A DNA stretch of 6,015 bases from Candidatus Fibrimonadales bacterium (GTDB lineage Bacteria > Fibrobacterota > Fibrobacteria > Fibrobacterales > Fibrobacteraceae), in contig WQSA01000112.1 in assembly GCA_009788135.1 (NCBI GenBank), positions 1 through 6,015 of the forward strand, read 5' to 3'. The notes under the pieces are model-generated. The model searched no databases, had not been told where the DNA came from, and worked only from the letters and a program-made list of their open reading frames with translations. How positions within the stretch are numbered: position 1 is the stretch's first letter; every line of letters starts with the position of its first letter. A program made the translations under genes and the position numbers. Of this stretch, positions 3,344 to 6,015 are shown piece after piece.

Positions 3344-5619
3344 TACGGCTGTATAGCCGAGTAACGCACGCAACGTACAAAGGCGCTATCTGTTGGCAGA
3401 AAGTGGTGACTTCGGACTTCTGTGTCTGCAGAAATAATATTCCTGTAGTTAGCAGGACCTGAAGCCCACCAAAAAGTACCTCTAACAGCAACGCCATGAT
3501 CATACTGAATGGCTGTAGGCTTTGCATTAAACCCATAGCTATCGGTTCCATTCTTATTATCATTGCTATCTGTCCAGCCAGTTGTAGATTTGAGCCTTCC
3601 GCCTGCAACAAAATCTCCTCCAGCATAGGCAATAAGCTCACTCCAATCGCCATCTGCCGCAGGCTGGAAACCTGCTGGGCAAATTGCCTCGCCCCACTTG
3701 TAATAGCATCCGTTGGTACCAGAGCAAGTTGGGAAATTCAAATTTTTTCTCAGCCAAATTTGACGGCCTATTTGAACGATTCCATAATCTTCGCCATTTC
3801 TGTCGCTGTCCACGTAAGGCCCAGATATTATTCCCGTTGTATCTTGGCATTTCATTCCCGGCAGAGGATCTATTATATAATCTGTATATGGCCTTGATGT
3901 ATCGCCTACCATCTGTTTGCACCTCAAAACAGTTTTATCAACGCAAACTCCAACTGTGCCATTGCTATCTGCTGGATTTCTAAAGTTGCAATTGTTATAT
4001 AGCCTGTTGCTTGCGAAACAGCCTTTCTGTTCAGGATTATATAGCCCATCAGGATTTTCAGGCGTTATGCATTTTGGATAAAGTTGTTCATTGTAGCAGA
4101 AATTAGTGCCACGTTTATCTTCGCGCATTCCATGACAGCAAAATTCAGCATCAGGATTATATGTTTTGTCTCCGCACAAATCGCAAGGCTTGCCATTATA
4201 GCAGAATTGTTTGGAACGATCGTATTTAGTAGCAAGGTCTCCAGGAACGCAATAATCATAAAGATCATAAATTGTGCCATCATCATGACATCCTTTTATC
4301 GAAGGATTGTATGGTCGAGTTTCTTGACAGCAGACGTCTGTATTAGGCTCATACTCATTATCGCCGCATTTCGGAAAAACTCCTGCGCCATCCTTGCAAA
4401 ATTGACGATAATTATAAATTGAGTAAGAGTTTAGCGGCCGTCCAAAATCATCTAAACCATTATATTTCCTGCATAAATCTTTTATGGTTTCCGTTTGCGT
4501 GTCAGGGTCTTTAAGGCAAAATTGGCTTCCCCTATTCGGTATTTGGCGGCCACCGCATAACTCCAATATTGAATTATTTTCGCAATAATGAGTATCTATA
4601 TTGTATGTTTCATTTTCACCACATAGCCTATGTTTTTCACCCTGTTCCGTAATAAATATATCTGAACCTGACGTAAGTCTAGAAAGTATTTTATTTTTTA
4701 CGCAAATTTCAGTCAAAGGATCATATTCATCAACCACGCCGCCTCTGTAGCATTTATCTTCAAGTCTAAAGCCTGTGCAGAATTGCATTGATGTCTTATA
4801 TGATTTACCTCCACACAAATCAATAAGTCCATTTTCATCGCAAAATTGCATCAAAGGATTATAAGTTTTACCATTGCTTGCAACTGTTTTTTCGCATCTC
4901 AAATAAGGTTCTTTTTCAAAGCAAAATTCCTCAACAGGATCATACCAATTAACACCACATTTTTCATAAAATTTCTTGTCGGTAAAACAAAATTCTGTTA
5001 CAGGATTATATTTATGATTTCCGCATTTTTCATAGACTTTGTTCTCAAAACAAAAATGAGTAGCAGTAAAGTATGTTACCATTCCGCATACTGATTTAGT
5101 ATTTATGCCCTCTTCTCTGTCATAAAGATCATGATTAAAACAGAACTTTTCAAAAATATTGTAAGTTTGCCCATTGCATTTTGTATAAACCATAAAATTG
5201 CCATCGTGATTTGCACCGCAGAATTCTTCATCTGGATCATATCGTTGCCCATCGCAAAATTCTACAATATCGTTGTTAAAACAAAAATGCACACGGGTAT
5301 CATCTATACGCTTGCCATTGCATTTTGTATAAACTTTATTGTCTTGATCGGAACAGAATTCTTCGTCTGGGTTATACTTTTTTCCTCCGCACAGCGAATA
5401 TTTTTTCTTATCAGTCCAGCAAAATTCAATTGCAGGGTCTGCTTTTGGATTGCAATTGTCTGTTGGAACGCTAATTGAGCCACTGCTAGGAGTTAAACCA
5501 GAAGATAAACCTGAAATTTCTGATGAACTATAATTGCTATTACCGCTACTAACTTCATGGTCTCCGCAAGCAAAAAGAGACAAGAAGAAGACTGCAAGCA
5601 GTTTTTTAATTGTATTCAT
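3343..5619 (-). CDS. cysteine-repeat lipoprotein with C-terminal FISUMP domain
   Basis: A 758-residue secreted lipoprotein of unknown function. Residues 1-18 form a lipoprotein signal (basic KK at 5-6, hydrophobic core, lipobox LFAC with Cys18). A Ser/Gly-rich linker (about 23-52) follows. Residues 56-591 hold 45 cysteines in about 20 degenerate units of the pattern CGxxxYNPxxEFC-x(5-12)-YxxC; at least nine units have exactly C-x11-C. From about 603 to the end is a FISUMP domain: VDSDRNGEDYGIVQIGRQIW (603-622), then NLNF, WGEAICPAGFQPA and DWSEL (to 662), GRLKSTTGW (674-682), YGFNAKP (695-701), FWWAS (716-720) and the terminal AFVRCVR (746-752). FISUMP domains are a large paralogous family of Fibrobacter and some Bacteroidota surface proteins without established function. 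The paired cysteines suggest a rigid, disulfide-bonded stalk presenting FISUMP outside the cell. The start is set by the lipobox and a GAGG site. The repeat half is much more AT-rich than its neighbours. Adhesion or carbohydrate contact is only a guess. Confidence 0.9.
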   Translation of the reverse strand: MNTIKKLLAVFFLSLFACGDHEVSSGNSNYSSSEISGLSSGLTPSSGSISVPTDNCNPKADPAIEFCWTDKKKYSLCGGKKYNPDEEFCSDQDNKVYTKCNGKRIDDTRVHFCFNNDIVEFCDGQRYDPDEEFCGANHDGNFMVYTKCNGQTYNIFEKFCFNHDLYDREEGINTKSVCGMVTYFTATHFCFENKVYEKCGNHKYNPVTEFCFTDKKFYEKCGVNWYDPVEEFCFEKEPYLRCEKTVASNGKTYNPLMQFCDENGLIDLCGGKSYKTSMQFCTGFRLEDKCYRGGVVDEYDPLTEICVKNKILSRLTSGSDIFITEQGEKHRLCGENETYNIDTHYCENNSILELCGGRQIPNRGSQFCLKDPDTQTETIKDLCRKYNGLDDFGRPLNSYSIYNYRQFCKDGAGVFPKCGDNEYEPNTDVCCQETRPYNPSIKGCHDDGTIYDLYDYCVPGDLATKYDRSKQFCYNGKPCDLCGDKTYNPDAEFCCHGMREDKRGTNFCYNEQLYPKCITPENPDGLYNPEQKGCFASNRLYNNCNFRNPADSNGTVGVCVDKTVLRCKQMVGDTSRPYTDYIIDPLPGMKCQDTTGIISGPYVDSDRNGEDYGIVQIGRQIWLRKNLNFPTCSGTNGCYYKWGEAICPAGFQPAADGDWSELIAYAGGDFVAGGRLKSTTGWTDSNDNKNGTDSYGFNAKPTAIQYDHGVAVRGTFWWASGPANYRNIISADTEVRSHHFLPTDSAFVRCVRYSAIQP
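3346..3359 (-). promoter_or_regulatory. small hairpin at the end of the lipoprotein gene
   Basis: CGGCT-ATAC-AGCCG on the minus strand is a perfect 5-bp stem with a 4-nt loop, formed by the last sense codons of the lipoprotein gene just before its TAG. The T-run of a terminator is missing: TTTTT comes only about 9 nt later, inside the next hairpin. It may act with the 3322-3343 hairpin as a processing or pausing element, or be incidental. Confidence 0.35.
3847..5454 (-). repeat. tandem array of cysteine-rich protein repeats within the lipoprotein gene
   Basis: This region encodes residues 56-591. Cysteine pairs such as 77/89, 122/134, 148/160, 178/190, 199/211, 221/233, 269/281, 418/430 and 482/494 are each 12 residues apart, and successive units start roughly every 20-30 residues. 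Units nearest the N-terminus are the most regular; those from about residue 290 onward vary in length (for example 383/408), and two CC doublets occur (430-431 and 494-495). On the plus strand this appears as recurring 'caaaattc' and 'ggatta/tcata' words. I do not recognise a named family for the unit. Confidence 0.85.
5171..5334 (-). repeat. direct repeat pair within the cysteine-repeat array
   Basis: CCATTGCATTTTGTATAAAC occurs at 5171-5190 and again at 5315-5334, exactly 144 bp apart, and encodes VYTKCNG at residues 144-150 and 96-102. The preceding segments YNPDEEFC (82-89) and YDPDEEFC (127-134) match as well, so the repeated block covers about two units. This suggests a relatively recent duplication of a two-unit block. 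Confidence 0.8.
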
Positions 5620-5623
5620 AAAA

Positions 5624-5627
5624 CCTC
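5624..5627 (-). promoter_or_regulatory. Shine-Dalgarno sequence of the lipoprotein gene
   Basis: GAGG on the minus strand, 4 nt before the ATG at 5619. It agrees with the start chosen from the lipoprotein signal peptide. Confidence 0.65.
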
Positions 5628-5650
5628 AATTATTTTTTCTGTCATATGTA

Positions 5651-5679
5651 AATATACATTTTTTTTACAAAGAAATCAA
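5651..5679 (-). promoter_or_regulatory. sigma-70-type promoter for the lipoprotein gene
   Basis: On the minus strand, TTGATT (5674-5679) and TATATT (5651-5656) are spaced by exactly 17 nt. The predicted start of transcription is near 5644, giving a leader of about 25 nt with the GAGG site. An 11-A run (5687-5697, T-run on the minus strand) just upstream could act as an UP-element-like tract. Confidence 0.65.
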
Positions 5680-5698
5680 GGTTTTCAAAAAAAAAAAG

Positions 5699-5726
5699 TT
5701 GTTTTATTACCAATTTTTACTATCTT
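5699..5726 (+). promoter_or_regulatory. candidate promoter for murJ
   Basis: TTGTTT (5699-5704), a 16-nt spacer and TATCTT (5721-5726) point into murJ. The implied transcription start, near 5733, leaves a leader of only about 5 nt, consistent with the lack of a Shine-Dalgarno sequence before the murJ ATG. In such AT-rich DNA chance matches are common, so this is tentative. Confidence 0.35.
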
Positions 5727-5737
5727 TTCCTTTAAAA

Positions 5738-6015
5738 ATGAATAAAGCCTCCTTAATTATAGCTGCAAGTTTGCTCGCAAGCCGGGTGCTCGGCGTATTG
5801 CGTGAAATGCTTCTTGCCAATATCGCTGGTGTTAATGAACAGAAGAATGCGCTAGATTTAGCGTTTATGATTCCAGACATTCTGAACCATCTTATAGGCA
5901 CAGGGTTCCTGTCAATCGTTTTCATATCGTTGTTCACAACGCACTTGCTCAAACAGGACGAAGATGAAGGCTGGCGTTCGTTTAGCAACATATTCAACGT
6001 TTTAGGTTTATTCCT
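5738..6015 (+). CDS. murJ: lipid II flippase MurJ (MviN family), 3' end missing
   Basis: MurJ flips the peptidoglycan precursor lipid II across the inner membrane. The frame is open from the ATG at 5738 to the right edge (92 codons plus 2 bases). The N-terminus shows the family pattern: SLLASRVLGVLREMLLANIAG (11-31), then LDLAFMIPDILNHLIGTGFLSIVFISLF (39-66), which match the 'SRVLGLVREMLLA' and 'AFxIPNLLRRLxxEGxLSxAFVPxF' signatures of MurJ, including the conserved Arg residues at 16 and 22. In most MurJ proteins the second segment reads '(R)RLFAEGALS'; here it is NHLIGTGFLS, where the usual charged Glu-Gly is Thr-Gly. No upstream in-frame ATG is present, and no Shine-Dalgarno sequence precedes the start. 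It is transcribed divergently from the lipoprotein gene. Confidence 0.9.
   Translation, partial: MNKASLIIAASLLASRVLGVLREMLLANIAGVNEQKNALDLAFMIPDILNHLIGTGFLSIVFISLFTTHLLKQDEDEGWRSFSNIFNVLGLF

Noticed and set aside
3322..3359. Reading the two junction hairpins as an intrinsic terminator for the lipoprotein gene.
   Set aside because: Neither stem is followed by a T-run; the TTTTT lies within the second stem and loop.
3237..3653. A 138-codon minus-strand frame spanning the tyrS start and the lipoprotein end.
   Set aside because: It overlaps two confident genes in another frame and has no ribosome site or family similarity that I can see.
3496..5478. Several hydrophobic open frames on the plus strand opposite the lipoprotein gene.
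   Set aside because: They are shadows of the Cys/Lys/Asn-rich repeat codons, which read as Ile/Phe/Ala-rich on the other strand. None has a Shine-Dalgarno sequence or domain.
5707..5997. A 96-codon minus-strand frame at the right edge.
   Set aside because: It is antisense to the clearly recognisable MurJ N-terminus.

Overview
The window looks like a chromosomal segment from a Fibrobacter-like bacterium (phylum Fibrobacterota). The main clue is a 758-residue lipoprotein on the minus strand that ends in a FISUMP domain (Fibrobacter succinogenes major paralogous domain), a family typical of that lineage. FlgH and FlgI, the L-ring and P-ring proteins, indicate a Gram-negative envelope. Base composition is moderate in the housekeeping genes and clearly AT-rich in part of the lipoprotein gene.

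Layout from left to right. (1) Positions 1-257, minus strand: the 5' part of a small gene resembling the phage-associated PBECR (barnase/EndoU/colicin/RelE-like) nucleases. It has a strong Shine-Dalgarno sequence and runs off the left edge. (2) Positions 258-414: a divergent intergenic region with a near-consensus sigma-54 promoter pointing right and a 12-bp palindrome about 85 bp upstream of the predicted start of transcription. (3) Positions 415-2151, plus strand: a two-gene flgH-flgI unit. FlgH has a signal peptide but no lipobox cysteine. (4) Positions 2144-3319, minus strand: tyrS (tyrosyl-tRNA synthetase), which overlaps the end of flgI tail-to-tail by 8 bp. (5) Positions 3343-5619, minus strand: the FISUMP lipoprotein gene, lying 23 bp upstream of tyrS. 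Two hairpins sit at the junction between the two genes. About 535 residues of the lipoprotein are a degenerate array of cysteine-rich repeats. (6) Positions 5620-5737: an AT-rich divergent promoter region. (7) Positions 5738-6015, plus strand: the start of murJ (lipid II flippase), cut by the right edge.

The genes do not form one pathway. flgHI would build the outer flagellar bushings and is probably switched by sigma-54 and an enhancer-binding activator. tyrS and the lipoprotein gene may share a transcript, because they are close and co-oriented. murJ starts a separate rightward unit. The least explained items are the cysteine-repeat lipoprotein, the sigma-54 promoter placed so close to flgH that the mRNA would be nearly leaderless, and the hairpin against the tyrS start codon. 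No tRNA, rRNA, CRISPR array or insertion sequence was seen, and no gene-free stretch exceeds 160 bases.
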